From NCBI GenBank assembly GCA_002840715.1, contig PHBW01000035.1:1-36737 (forward strand): a stretch of DNA of 36,737 bases, given 5' to 3'. Positions 15,591 to 24,421 of the stretch are shown here, one piece after another. The translations under genes and the position numbers were made by a program. The notes beneath the pieces were generated by a model. The model was given only the letters and a program-made list of their open reading frames with translations. It did no database searches and was not told where the DNA came from. Positions within the stretch are counted from its first letter, which is position 1, and each line of letters starts with the position of its first letter. The stretch is from Chloroflexi bacterium HGW-Chloroflexi-4. GTDB taxonomy: Bacteria > Chloroflexota > Anaerolineae > Anaerolineales > Anaerolineaceae.

Positions 15591-16751
15591 ATGACAATGA
15601 CATCTCGTGAACGGGTACAAGCTGTTTTGAATCATGAAACGCCAGATCGCGTGCCTATCATCATGGGTGTCAGCAACGCCACAGGCATTAAGATACGACC
15701 TTATCGGGGTCTATTAAAGTTACTTAATCTTGAAGTTCAAGAAAAGTATATTTATGACTGGCCCGAACTCGGCACAGCTTTGCCCGATGAACGCGTGATG
15801 CAACGGTTGCATAGTGATGTGCGCGGCGTTCTTGACCGGTTTCCTTTAGAAGTATACCAACGGAATCAGAGTCGCCCAGAGCATTCACCCTTTTTTGACG
15901 ATTGGGGCGGTGGACAAATGGAAATTGCACCCGAAGAGTGGTTTCCTGGCATAGCCCCCATTCCTGATGCCACCACCCTGGATGTTCTTGAAAATTATTC
16001 ATGGCCAAACATGGATGACCCCTATCGAGTGGCGCACGTGAGAGCACAGGCGAAAGCATTGCATGAATCCAATCAATATGCCATCATGGCCACACCCTGG
16101 TTGATGTTCCCGTTTGAACGTGCCTTCGAAATGCAAGGCATGGAAAAATTCCTCATGAACTTGGCAGTTGAACCTGATTTTGCCCAGGAATTGCTCAACA
16201 AGAACAACCAGTTGTGCATGCAGTTGATGAGTCACTTTCTGGATGAATGCGGCGATTTAATTGACATTATCAAGATTGGTGATGACCTTGGCACCCAGGA
16301 GAGTCTGATGATCTCTCCGCGCATGTACCGGCGCATGTTGAAACCTTTGCATGCTGAAATGATCGCCATGATCAAGCAGAAAACCAAAGCAAAGGTGTTC
16401 TTCCATACTGATGGTGACGTTTTTGATTTGATCGAAGATTTCATCGAGATCGGCGTGGATGTTTTGAATCCCATCCAGACTTCAGCCGGAAAAATGTCAG
16501 ACCTTGAAGGATTAAAGCAGCGTTACAACAAGCGCATCATTTTTTGCGGCGCCATTGATACCCAAAAAATTCTCCCTTACGGCACACCCGATCAGGTCAG
16601 ACAGGAAGTCAAAAGGGTCATCAACATCCTTGGTAAAGACGGCGGCTATATGCTGGCAACTGTGCACACGGTTATGAATGAAGTTCCCCCCGAAAACATT
16701 CTTGCCATGGTCGATGCCGTGGAAGAGTTTGGCAAATACCCGCTATTGTAA
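15591..16751 (+). CDS. Uroporphyrinogen decarboxylase-family (URO-D) protein, probable corrinoid-type methyltransferase
   Basis: The 386-residue protein opens with SRERVQAVLNHETPDRVPI, the usual start of URO-D-family methyltransferases rather than HemE. It carries KIGDDLGTQESLMISPRMYR (228-247), FFHTDGDV (271-278), LNPIQTSAGKM (292-302) and FCGAIDTQ (318-325). Related enzymes such as MtaA, MtbA and MtvB move methyl groups to or from corrinoid proteins or coenzyme M with a zinc-bound His-x-Cys. Here the site is H272-T-D with C319 further on, so the zinc set differs and the reaction is uncertain. GGAG lies seven bases before the ATG; a second ATG two codons later is also possible. The gene is monocistronic: no corrinoid protein or activase is adjacent, and a terminator follows. 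Confidence 0.85.
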   Translation: MTMTSRERVQAVLNHETPDRVPIIMGVSNATGIKIRPYRGLLKLLNLEVQEKYIYDWPELGTALPDERVMQRLHSDVRGVLDRFPLEVYQRNQSRPEHSPFFDDWGGGQMEIAPEEWFPGIAPIPDATTLDVLENYSWPNMDDPYRVAHVRAQAKALHESNQYAIMATPWLMFPFERAFEMQGMEKFLMNLAVEPDFAQELLNKNNQLCMQLMSHFLDECGDLIDIIKIGDDLGTQESLMISPRMYRRMLKPLHAEMIAMIKQKTKAKVFFHTDGDVFDLIEDFIEIGVDVLNPIQTSAGKMSDLEGLKQRYNKRIIFCGAIDTQKILPYGTPDQVRQEVKRVINILGKDGGYMLATVHTVMNEVPPENILAMVDAVEEFGKYPLL

Positions 16752-16779
16752 GGGCGACCGACAGATTGTCTTAACATAA

Positions 16780-16814
16780 AAAACCTCCGCAGTTTTCAAT
16801 CCTGCGGAGGTTTT
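16780..16814. terminator. Bidirectional intrinsic terminator
   Basis: AAAACCTCCGCAG (16780-16792) and CTGCGGAGGTTTT (16802-16814) form a perfect 13-bp stem with a 9-base loop and T-runs on both sides. It lies between the URO-D gene and the convergent end of the nucleoside importer operon. Confidence 0.92.
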
Positions 16815-16834
16815 GCATGTGTCTATTGTCGAAT

Positions 16835-18124
16835 CTATTCTTTTTCGTACGGTTCGCCGTCAGCTGCAGGAATATGACCTTTACCAACCACACCTGCAAG
16901 AACAATGATGGTAGCCAGATAAGGAACCATCCCCAGGAACTCACTGGGAAGGGGAACTTGCAACAATGAAGCCTTTACCGATAATGAATCAAAGAAACCA
17001 AAAAGTAAACCGGCTCCCATTGAACCAATTGGGTTGTAGTTGCCAAAGATCATTGCTGCCAGGCCAATAAATCCTCTGCCAGCAGTCAATACTTCATCAA
17101 AGCGGCCAGAAGATCCTAAAGTGAAATAGGTGCCAGCAAAACCTGCCATCATTCCGCCAAGAATAACTGCCATGTATCGGGTTTTGAATACATTAATACC
17201 CAAGGTGTCAGCAGCTTTTGGATGTTCACCCACTGCTCGAACTCGCAAACCCCAGCGGGTTTTAAAGAGCATGAATGAGAGAAACAGAACCAAAATAATC
17301 ATCGCATATACATAGATGTTGTGATGAAAGAGAATTGGTCCGATAAAGGGAATTTTGGAAAGTAATGGAATTTCAACCTGCGGGAACATGCCAGGCTCGT
17401 TCAGAAATTGGTAACTTGTTTTCTGAAGGAATTTGGAAGACAAGTAAGAGGTGATACCTGTAGCAAAAATATTAATCACTGTACCTGAAATAATCTGATT
17501 GATTTTGTATTTAATCGATAAAACGGCATGAATCAATCCCATCAAGCCCCCGGCTAAAATACCTGAAAGCATACCGATCCATAAATTGTGAGAAAGACTG
17601 GCAAAAACTGTGCTGACAAAAGCAGCCGTCAGCATCATACCTTCAATACCGATGTTCACAACACCTGAGCGTTCACATAATATGCCAGACAATGCACCCA
17701 GGGTCAAAGGTACGGCGCGAACAACCATCACACGCAGCAAACCAGCAAGATTGGTTTGTCCGCCTGAAGTTGCCCAGGTCAAAAACCCGAAAATAAATAA
17801 GATCGCAACCACCGCCAGAATGCTGTTGGTGATTTTGCCGAAACCGCGTACCACTTGAAACACACCCAAAAGCGCCAAGATTCCAGCAATGACATTGAGT
17901 GTGATTCCGGTGGAGAAAACCCAATCAGCCGTTTCATTTGAGGAACCGCCTGGGGCCATTAAGAAAGTGGTTTGCGCACCAGGTGTAATATTCGCGACAA
18001 AAACAAACCAGATAAATAGGGCAGCAGCCAGGAAAATACCACCCATGATTAAACGTCGCCGGCGTTCACGAGAGCGCATACCTTTACTCGTAGCAATTGA
18101 TGGTGTAGTAGTAGTTGTTGTCAT
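16835..18124 (-). CDS. BMP-type nucleoside ABC importer, permease (NupQ-like)
   Basis: The 429-residue membrane protein belongs to the BPD_transp_2 family. It contains GILCERSGVVNIGIEGMML, the conserved cytoplasmic coupling region, and RWGLRVRAVGEHPKAADTLG, typical of NupQ/YufQ permeases. About ten membrane helices are visible; the N terminus carries an extra helix pair and a Thr-rich lead. AAAGGA precedes the ATG by about ten bases. It starts six bases after the stop of the other permease and ends the operon, just before a terminator. By analogy with Bacillus NupNOPQ it would form the heterodimeric channel for nucleosides, but substrate is inferred from family only. Confidence 0.9.
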   Translation of the reverse strand: MTTTTTTPSIATSKGMRSRERRRRLIMGGIFLAAALFIWFVFVANITPGAQTTFLMAPGGSSNETADWVFSTGITLNVIAGILALLGVFQVVRGFGKITNSILAVVAILFIFGFLTWATSGGQTNLAGLLRVMVVRAVPLTLGALSGILCERSGVVNIGIEGMMLTAAFVSTVFASLSHNLWIGMLSGILAGGLMGLIHAVLSIKYKINQIISGTVINIFATGITSYLSSKFLQKTSYQFLNEPGMFPQVEIPLLSKIPFIGPILFHHNIYVYAMIILVLFLSFMLFKTRWGLRVRAVGEHPKAADTLGINVFKTRYMAVILGGMMAGFAGTYFTLGSSGRFDEVLTAGRGFIGLAAMIFGNYNPIGSMGAGLLFGFFDSLSVKASLLQVPLPSEFLGMVPYLATIIVLAGVVGKGHIPAADGEPYEKE

Positions 18125-18130
18125 GGATGA

Positions 18131-19372
18131 TTATCCTTTCCAACTGCGTAAGGATACAATATCCTCGGTATGTTTTGGTGTTTTCAGACGATAAATCGTG
18201 CGAATGATCGCGGGTGCCGCAATAAACGCCAGGATAAGCGCCTGTAAAATTGAGACAATATCAATCGGAACGCCTACTGTTAATTGCATGGAGCGGGCGC
18301 CATTTCGTAAGAAGCCAAATAATAATGCTGAGAGAACCACACCAAGTGGGTGACTTTTTCCTAATAATGCTAACGCGATACTGTCAAAACCGTAGCCGCT
18401 TGAAAAAGCGGGGATCAAACGGTGATTTACCCCTAGTACTTCATTTGCCCCAGCCATGCCAGCCAGACCGCCGGCCAGAACCATCGCAATAACAGTTCTG
18501 GAGGTCACGTTTATACCTGCATATTGGGCAGCGTTCGTGTTTGAACCAACCATACGCAGTTCCATCCCCCAGGTGGTCTTGAAGAGCAGCAAGTAAACTA
18601 GAAACGCCATCAATAAAGCGATGAAAAATCCGATATGAAAGCGAATTGGATTGGCAAACAATTGAGGAAGTTGTGCACTTTCAAGAATCCAGGGCGTTTT
18701 AGGCGTCACTTCAGTAGGGTCAGCCATGGGTCCTTTAAGCAGCCAATCACTAAATCTAAATGCAATATAGTTCATCATAATCGTCGTGATGACTTCATGG
18801 GCGCCTGTTTTTGCTTTTAAAAGTCCAGGAACGAAACCCCACATGGCACCGCCCAATGCACCGCACAACATGGCGACAGGAATGTGGATGATGGGGGGGA
18901 GCCCAGGAATTGCATATCCTGCCCAAACGCCTGTCAGTGCACCAATATATATTTGACCTTCAGCACCAATATTGAAAAGCCCTACTCTGAACCCAAGTGC
19001 TACCGATAGGCCTGCGAAAATATAAGGAGTGGTTTGAACCAGACTTTCAAAAAATGGATTGATTGCCCTGCGGATGAGCAGAGGATCTCCGCTGGCAAAT
19101 GCCGCTTGGATTTTTTCCGGATTTCCGATTGCTCCGGTTAATAACGCGCCATACGTATTAACAGCAGTCATAAACGCTTTACCAATACCTGCGAAGAAAG
19201 ATACTTTGAAAGCGTCATATACTTCAGGTGTAGTTACTGCAACTAAAACACCGCCTAAAATAATTCCGGTGAAGATTGCCAGAAAGATGACTAAAAAATT
19301 GCTCCTGGAAAATTCTTCCCAAAAAATTGCCAAACCATTCTTTTTACTTTCCTGTGGTTTTTCAGGGCTCAT
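18131..19372 (-). CDS. BMP-type nucleoside ABC importer, permease (NupP-like)
   Basis: This 413-residue BPD_transp_2 permease contains GLSVALGFRVGLFNIGAEGQ and TWGMELRMVGSNTNAAQYAG, the NupP/YufP signatures, with about nine to ten helices. The conserved NIGAEG block corresponds to NIGIEG in the partner permease, so the two are paralogues forming one channel. AAAGGA sits seven bases before the ATG. It begins 35 bases after the ATPase stop and is followed six bases later by the second permease. Confidence 0.9.
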   Translation of the reverse strand: MSPEKPQESKKNGLAIFWEEFSRSNFLVIFLAIFTGIILGGVLVAVTTPEVYDAFKVSFFAGIGKAFMTAVNTYGALLTGAIGNPEKIQAAFASGDPLLIRRAINPFFESLVQTTPYIFAGLSVALGFRVGLFNIGAEGQIYIGALTGVWAGYAIPGLPPIIHIPVAMLCGALGGAMWGFVPGLLKAKTGAHEVITTIMMNYIAFRFSDWLLKGPMADPTEVTPKTPWILESAQLPQLFANPIRFHIGFFIALLMAFLVYLLLFKTTWGMELRMVGSNTNAAQYAGINVTSRTVIAMVLAGGLAGMAGANEVLGVNHRLIPAFSSGYGFDSIALALLGKSHPLGVVLSALLFGFLRNGARSMQLTVGVPIDIVSILQALILAFIAAPAIIRTIYRLKTPKHTEDIVSLRSWKG

Positions 19373-19407
19373 AAGGATTCCTTTGTCTTCTCAGGATCTA
19401 CAATTGC

Positions 19408-20940
19408 TTAAAGGCTCATTTTTTCGGTTTCGCCAGTGATACCGGCCATCAGCAGACCAAGTTGTTCTTTGGTTGCGGTCTTTCCATCAACGATAGCGAT
19501 GATCTTTCCGCGATATAAGACTGCGATTCTGTCTGAAAGCTGCATAACTTCATCTAACTCAGTTGAAACCAACAGAACTGCGCAGCCTTCATCTCGTTTC
19601 TCTAACAGTCTCTTATGAATGTATTCAATTGAACCCACATCCAGACCGCGGGTCGGTTGAGAAGCAATCAAGAGTTTGATTGGCCGTGAAAATTCACGCG
19701 CCACGATGATTTTTTGCTGGTTTCCACCAGACAGAGAGCTTGCTGTTGTAAAAACGCTGGGTGTTCTGATGTCAAAACTCTTTACAAGGTTTTCACCGGT
19801 TTCAATGATTACTTTTTGATCCAGCCAAATTCCTTTTGAATAAGGTTTCAAATAATATGTATTCAAAACCAGATTGTCAGAAATTGGAAGGCTGAGCACA
19901 AGACCATCCTTTTGCCTGTCCTCAGGGATATGTGCTGTACCCAGTTCTGTAATCTGACGCGGATTGGAATGTGTAATATCCTGACCATTTAACGTTACTG
20001 TGCCGTCAATTGGGGTCAACAATCCAGTAAGTGATCGTACCAATTCTGTTTGACCGTTGCCTTGAACGCCGGCAATACCCAGTACTTCTCCAGCTTTAAC
20101 TTCAAAGTTGATGCTATCAATCGCAATCCCGCCCCTGGGATCAAGAACTTTCAAATCTTGCACTTCCAAAACGGTATCACCTATTTTTTGAGGTGCTTTA
20201 TCGACTTCCAATTTAACTTCGCGGCCAACCATCATGTTTGCCAAATCATTCATTGAGGCGGTCTTTGGGTCAGTACTGCCGACAACTTTTCCACCTCGGA
20301 TGACGGTAATCTTGTTGGCGCATTCCAATACTTCACCCAGTTTATGGGTAATGAAAATGATCGATTTACCTTGATCGATCAAAGTCTGCATAATCTTAAA
20401 TAATTCAGTTACTTCCTGCGGAGTCAAAACTGCCGTCGGCTCATCCATGATCAGGATGTTAGCTTCGCGGAAGAGTAACTTTATAATTTCAACCCGTTGC
20501 TGTAAACCTACAGGCATATCTTTAATGTAGGCATTGGGATCAATATTAAGATTGTATTTATCAGAGATTTCTTGCACTTTTTTGGCAGCCAGGGAGCGGT
20601 CCAATACTCCCCCATACTTTGTAAACTCTTCTCCCAACATGACATTTTCTGTCACAGTAAAAACCGGGACAAGCATGAAATGTTGATGAACCATGCCGAC
20701 GCCAGCTTTGATAGCGTCAATAGGCGATTTAATATTGGCTTTGATGCCATTCACCAAAATATCACCCTCATCAGGGTGATATAACCCATAAAGGATGTTC
20801 ATTAATGTGGTTTTACCGGCGCCATTTTCACCCAATAACGCGTGAATTTCACCTTTTTCAACGGTTAGGTCGATATGGTCGTTCGCTAAGACACCCGGAA
20901 ATCTTTTTGTAATTCCACGAAGCTCTAAGACAGGAGCCAT
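19408..20940 (-). CDS. BMP-type nucleoside ABC importer, double ATPase (NupO-like)
   Basis: The 510-residue protein holds two fused nucleotide-binding domains. The first has Walker A GENGAGKTT (37-45) and VGLQQRVEI followed by ILIMDEPTAVLTP. The second has a degenerate Walker A (GVQGNGQTE), signature SLSGGNQQK and a modified Walker B ending ASQPTRGLD, as is usual for the sugar/nucleoside ATPase family (RbsA, NupO). The frame extends 30 codons upstream to 21030, but GAGGGA just before the ATG at 20940 and the family start MAPVLELRGITKRFPG fix the start. A terminator lies between this gene and the binding-protein gene, and TACAAT on the minus strand near 20985-20990 may be a weak internal promoter. 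Confidence 0.92.
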   Translation of the reverse strand: MAPVLELRGITKRFPGVLANDHIDLTVEKGEIHALLGENGAGKTTLMNILYGLYHPDEGDILVNGIKANIKSPIDAIKAGVGMVHQHFMLVPVFTVTENVMLGEEFTKYGGVLDRSLAAKKVQEISDKYNLNIDPNAYIKDMPVGLQQRVEIIKLLFREANILIMDEPTAVLTPQEVTELFKIMQTLIDQGKSIIFITHKLGEVLECANKITVIRGGKVVGSTDPKTASMNDLANMMVGREVKLEVDKAPQKIGDTVLEVQDLKVLDPRGGIAIDSINFEVKAGEVLGIAGVQGNGQTELVRSLTGLLTPIDGTVTLNGQDITHSNPRQITELGTAHIPEDRQKDGLVLSLPISDNLVLNTYYLKPYSKGIWLDQKVIIETGENLVKSFDIRTPSVFTTASSLSGGNQQKIIVAREFSRPIKLLIASQPTRGLDVGSIEYIHKRLLEKRDEGCAVLLVSTELDEVMQLSDRIAVLYRGKIIAIVDGKTATKEQLGLLMAGITGETEKMSL

Positions 20941-20999
20941 GTATCCCTCATTCTTTTTAAGATTTAAAACGATTTTGAAGAATATTGTACCATAAGGGG

Positions 21000-21040
21000 T
21001 TGAGTAAAAATAAGGGAGCCAGTTCGTCACTGGCTCCCTT
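21000..21040 (-). terminator. Intrinsic terminator/attenuator between binding protein and ATPase
   Basis: AAGGGAGCCAGT (21012-21023) and ACTGGCTCCCTT (21029-21040) make a perfect 12-bp stem with a 5-base loop. On the minus strand it is followed by a TATTTTTA run. It lies 20 bases after the binding-protein stop and would let most transcripts end there, giving excess binding protein over membrane components. Confidence 0.88.
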
Positions 21041-21059
21041 TGTTGTAATTGCTTATTAA

Positions 21060-22119
21060 CTAGCGTGCAGGAACGGTGGCAATCTCGCCTGAGACAATTC
21101 CAGGGATCAAAGCTTCAATCTCGGCTTTGAGTTCAGCAGGAACCTGAGATTCCCATTCGGAACCGTAGGCAAGTCCAACGCCTTGGTTTTCGAGAGTCAA
21201 TTGATAGACTTCTCCACCCTTGAAGGTGCCGTCAACAACTTGTTTGACACTATCATAGACGAAGACATCAATTTTCTTCAAAGCGGAGCCCAAAATGAAG
21301 GCGGCTTTGTCGGGGTTGGCAACAGACCAGTCATTATCGACACCGATCAAGAGACCAGTGTTGCGGTCGGCCATGGCGGCCAGGGTGCCTAAACCAACAG
21401 GTCCGGCAACGGGCATGATGATGTCAGCGCCTTCATCGAGGAGCTGTTCCTTCATCGAGGAGCTGTTCGCCAAGTGCACGGCCGTCATCAAGACTTTCGA
21501 AATTACCAACTTCCAAACCTTTTTGTGTTTCGGGATCCCAACCGAGCAGTTCCACAGCGGTTCCATGAACTTCATTGTATTTGGCGATGCCCATGGCATA
21601 ACCATCCATGAAGGCCTGGGTGGCGGGGAAGAGGATACCAACATAGGTACCGACTTTACCGGTCTTGGTCATGCCTGCGGCGAGGTAACCGGCCAGGAAG
21701 GTTGCCTGATCGATCTTCGCAGCATTGCCGCGGACGTTGGTCTGGCTTAACCAATCAACATCTACGATGGCATATTTCTGATCGGGGTTGGCATCGGCAG
21801 AAGCGGTTACAGCATCAGCCAGTAAGAAACCAACGGGGATGATGATGTCACAACCATCTTCAATGAAGGTGTTCATGTTGACTTCGTAATCAGAAGCTTG
21901 CTGAGATTCGAGGTATTTTACTTCAACACCAAGTTCTTTTTCGGCTCTTTCAAGTCCAGCCCAACCAGTTGCATTGAAGGATTTGTCATCAATACCGCCG
22001 GTATCGGTGACTTCGCATGCTTTAATTTTTGCTTCAGCAGGTGCGGCTTTGGCGCATGCAGTTAACACAAACGCTACAACCATCAAGACGGACAAAACGA
22101 CCAACAGCTTCTTGGACAT
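21060..22119 (-). pseudogene. BMP-family nucleoside-binding lipoprotein gene, frameshifted by a 19-bp tandem duplication
   Basis: The N-terminal part starts MSKKLLVVLSVLMV and has a lipobox LTAC, followed by the BMP/Med-family start KACEVTDTGGIDDKSFN. It is in frame from 22119 to about 21468. The rest, from LLDEGADIIMPVAGPVGLG to the C terminus, is in another frame ending at 21060. The break falls on two adjacent copies of a 19-base unit (21431-21449 and 21450-21468). Removing one copy restores one frame of about 346 residues through RALGEQLLDEGADIIMP, a normal length for the family. The gene has a strong promoter and a GGAGGAG ribosome binding site and heads the importer operon. It could be a real mutation, a reversible slippage site or a sequence/assembly error. 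As written the lipoprotein would be cut short after about 228 residues, ending in TAPR. Confidence 0.9.
21431..21468. repeat. 19-bp perfect tandem duplication inside the binding-protein gene
   Basis: The unit CTTCATCGAGGAGCTGTTC occurs twice in direct succession at 21431-21449 and 21450-21468. Nineteen is not a multiple of three, so the second copy shifts the reading frame. Confidence 0.98.
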
Positions 22120-22178
22120 AAATTTCTCCTCCTACAGAGATTAAGGGATCGTGGGTTATTTAGCCCACTCATTTATTT

Positions 22179-22207
22179 AGTATAGCGTCATTTATTCGTG
22201 GATGCAA
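22179..22207 (-). promoter_or_regulatory. Promoter of the nucleoside importer operon
   Basis: On the minus strand TTGCAT (22207-22202) and TATACT (22184-22179) are 17 bases apart. The start would be near 22172, giving a ~53-base leader with GGAGGAG before the ATG at 22119. A small GTGGG...CCCAC hairpin (22151-22168) lies within the leader. Confidence 0.65.
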
Positions 22208-22218
22208 GTATGCAAATC

Positions 22219-22257
22219 AAAAAACCCTCCAAATGTCTGACATTTTAAGGGTTTTTT
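22219..22257. terminator. Intrinsic terminator after the MFS gene
   Basis: AAAAAACCCT (22219-22228) pairs with AGGGTTTTTT (22248-22257); inside, after a 2x2 internal loop, AAATGT pairs with ACATTT around a CTG loop. T-runs occur in both directions. It ends the trmD-MFS transcript. Confidence 0.85.
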
Positions 22258-22304
22258 AAGGTAATTTTTGTTATTAATCAGATTAATTTGACTAATTACG
22301 AAGC

Positions 22305-23561
22305 TTATTCACCGGCAACTTTCACTGCTTCACCACGTTTGACACCCAGCATTAAGACCAATGCAACCATCAAAAATAGCGGACCGAAATACATGGTGGT
22401 ATTGTAATTGTTGCCACTCAGAGTCACAATCAAACCATTCAGGTTTGGTCCTACAATCGCTGAAAAAGTCGAGAACAAATAATATAAGCCGGTGAAGGTG
22501 CCAACCCGTTCAAGTGTAGTCAGGTCTACAACCATTGGCAGCGAATTGATATTGATGAAAGACCAGGCAATGCCTGCACCCATTAAGAACAAATTCACGG
22601 TGCGGATCATGCCCAGACCGGGAATCTTGACCAATTCAGTCACCAGGAAGTTTGCCGGCAATACCGCGATCATAAGAATCAACGCTGCCATAAGAACGAT
22701 GCCGATGGAGATCGTGACCTTGCGCCCAATCTTGCTGCCAAGAAAACCTGCCACGATTGCAAATAATACGAAGAAGATGCCCATGTGTCCGGTCATACGT
22801 CCGGCGTCACCTTCGGGGATGCCCAGGCGTTTGGTGGCATACAGGGTCAAAAAGGCTTCAATTCCGGTATAGGCAAGGAACCAGAAAAAGATGGCAAAAA
22901 GGATGCGCAGACCGCTTTTATCTTTGTCGGTAAAAACTTCCTTCAAGCTCTGCAGCATGTTGGGCTGTTTTTCTGGGGCTTCAAATTGTTTGGGTTCCTT
23001 AATGAAGATGAACACAAGCGCAGATGCAACCAACACTAAAGCTGAACCCATCCAGAAGGGGAAGTTGACATTGATTTCATAGAGAGTGCTGCCAACCAGC
23101 GAAGCAATAATGGTGCCGAGACCTCCCATCAGATTGATGATGCCGTTGGCTTGAGACCGATTCTTTGAGGGGGTGATGTCAGGCATCAAAGCAACCACAG
23201 GTGTGCGCCAGAAAGCCATACTCAAGAGAAGGGTACTGGTGCATGCCACAAACAGCGGAAGAATCGCAGCTAATGGAATCAACCCGAAAGCAGCAGCACC
23301 GATTGGCGCCCCGATCAGAATAAAGGGCATACGTCGGCCAATTTTTGTCCGCAGCTTGTCTGACCATGACCCAACCACAGGCTGGATGAACAATGCGGCA
23401 ATGTTGTCAAGCGTCATAAAGAAACCGATGAGTGCTGGCGATAAATCAAACTTGTTGGCTAAAAAAAGTGGGACGAACGCATTATAAACAGTCCAGATGA
23501 CGCTGACACCAAAAAATCCAAACCCGAGCAAGAATATTTTTCCGTAGTTGAACTTTTTCAT
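22305..23561 (-). CDS. MFS transporter (GPH/SLC45-like sugar carrier)
   Basis: The 418-residue protein has twelve hydrophobic segments in two groups of six with a central cytoplasmic loop ([12 protein letters not shown]). The loop after helix 2 reads [17 protein letters not shown], the motif of major-facilitator sugar carriers of the SLC45/SUT and GPH type, and the second half has [31 protein letters not shown] is also typical of this group. It therefore likely exchanges or symports a sugar or glycoside across the inner membrane; the exact substrate is not evident. Its ATG overlaps the trmD stop by four bases, so translation is coupled. A terminator follows. Confidence 0.88.
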   Translation of the reverse strand: MKKFNYGKIFLLGFGFFGVSVIWTVYNAFVPLFLANKFDLSPALIGFFMTLDNIAALFIQPVVGSWSDKLRTKIGRRMPFILIGAPIGAAAFGLIPLAAILPLFVACTSTLLLSMAFWRTPVVALMPDITPSKNRSQANGIINLMGGLGTIIASLVGSTLYEINVNFPFWMGSALVLVASALVFIFIKEPKQFEAPEKQPNMLQSLKEVFTDKDKSGLRILFAIFFWFLAYTGIEAFLTLYATKRLGIPEGDAGRMTGHMGIFFVLFAIVAGFLGSKIGRKVTISIGIVLMAALILMIAVLPANFLVTELVKIPGLGMIRTVNLFLMGAGIAWSFININSLPMVVDLTTLERVGTFTGLYYLFSTFSAIVGPNLNGLIVTLSGNNYNTTMYFGPLFLMVALVLMLGVKRGEAVKVAGE

Positions 23562-24286
23562 GGTTCTTCTCCTGAGTTGATGGTTTTTCTTTCTTTATCA
23601 CTAAGTGGTGCATTTTCAAGCAGGTCGGGCCGGTGTTCAAGGGTTCGCTTAATGGATTGTTCCCTGCGCCAACGGGCGATTTCTGCATGGTTGCCAGACA
23701 ATAATTCTGGTGGAACTCCCCATCCCCTAAAAATTTCAGGGCGCGTGTAATGAGGGTATTCCAACAATCCGTTTGAAAAAGAGTCATCTTCGGCGCCGGT
23801 TGGGTCTCCCAACACGCCCGGCAAAAAACGCGAAACAGCATCAATGATGATCATGGCCGGCAATTCTCCGCCGGTCAGCACATAATCACCCACCGATATT
23901 TGATCCGTGACCAGGTGTTCACGCACTCTTTCATCCACGCCTTCATATCGTCCGCAGAGGATGGCAATATGCGGCAGAGCAGCCAATTCTTTGGCAATGG
24001 CAGTTGAAAAAGGTCTGCCTTGTGGTGTCATTAAAATGAGCGGACAGTTCGGCGGTGCACCCAGCACGGATTCTACAGCCTCAAAGATGGGCGGCGCTTT
24101 CATCACCATTCCCCCGCCGCCGCCGTAAGGCATATCATCCGTTACATGATGTTTATCAGTCGTCCAATCGCGTATATTGTGAAGGTTGACTTCAATCAGT
24201 TGATTCTCTCGCGCACGTTGAAGAATGCTCGAATCAATGTATGGTTGTATGACCTGGGGAAACAATGAAAAGACATCAAATCGCAT
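23558..24286 (-). CDS. trmD: tRNA (guanine-N1)-methyltransferase TrmD
   Basis: The 242-residue protein methylates N1 of guanosine 37 in tRNAs with G36, preventing +1 frameshifting. It has the SPOUT knot residues in order: [12 protein letters not shown] (53-64), TPQGRPF (87-93), [13 protein letters not shown] (109-121), [14 protein letters not shown] (130-143) and [11 protein letters not shown]. Length matches the family. The usual rpsP-rimM-rplS neighbours are absent; instead an MFS transporter overlaps it by four bases. The start at 24286 lies only six bases after a good -10 element, so the message may have no leader. Identification is secure. Confidence 0.97.
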   Translation of the reverse strand: MRFDVFSLFPQVIQPYIDSSILQRARENQLIEVNLHNIRDWTTDKHHVTDDMPYGGGGGMVMKAPPIFEAVESVLGAPPNCPLILMTPQGRPFSTAIAKELAALPHIAILCGRYEGVDERVREHLVTDQISVGDYVLTGGELPAMIIIDAVSRFLPGVLGDPTGAEDDSFSNGLLEYPHYTRPEIFRGWGVPPELLSGNHAEIARWRREQSIKRTLEHRPDLLENAPLSDKERKTINSGEEP

Positions 24287-24292
24287 GAATCC

Positions 24293-24321
24293 ATTCTAGC
24301 TAAAACCTGTTATCATGGCAA
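24293..24321 (-). promoter_or_regulatory. trmD promoter, probably giving a leaderless mRNA
   Basis: On the minus strand TTGCCA (24321-24316) and TAGAAT (24298-24293) are 17 bases apart. The trmD ATG begins six bases after the -10, at the expected start of transcription. No ribosome binding site would fit in the transcript. Confidence 0.6.
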
Positions 24322-24384
24322 GCCAAAATTGAAAGTAAAACAAAAGTAAATCCATTTTTCGGTTTTTAGGGGTTCTTCGTTCTA

Positions 24385-24413
24385 TTGACGCTCTATTGTT
24401 CCATTGGTAAGAT
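24385..24413 (+). promoter_or_regulatory. Promoter of the first TPR gene
   Basis: TTGACG (24385-24390) and TAAGAT (24408-24413) are 17 bases apart. Transcription would start near 24420-24422, exactly at the ATG at 24422. Confidence 0.6.
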
Positions 24414-24421
24414 AAATTCCT

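Noticed and set aside
22151..22168. GTGGG...CCCAC hairpin in the importer leader as a riboswitch
   Set aside because: Only five pairs; no match to a riboswitch family I know.
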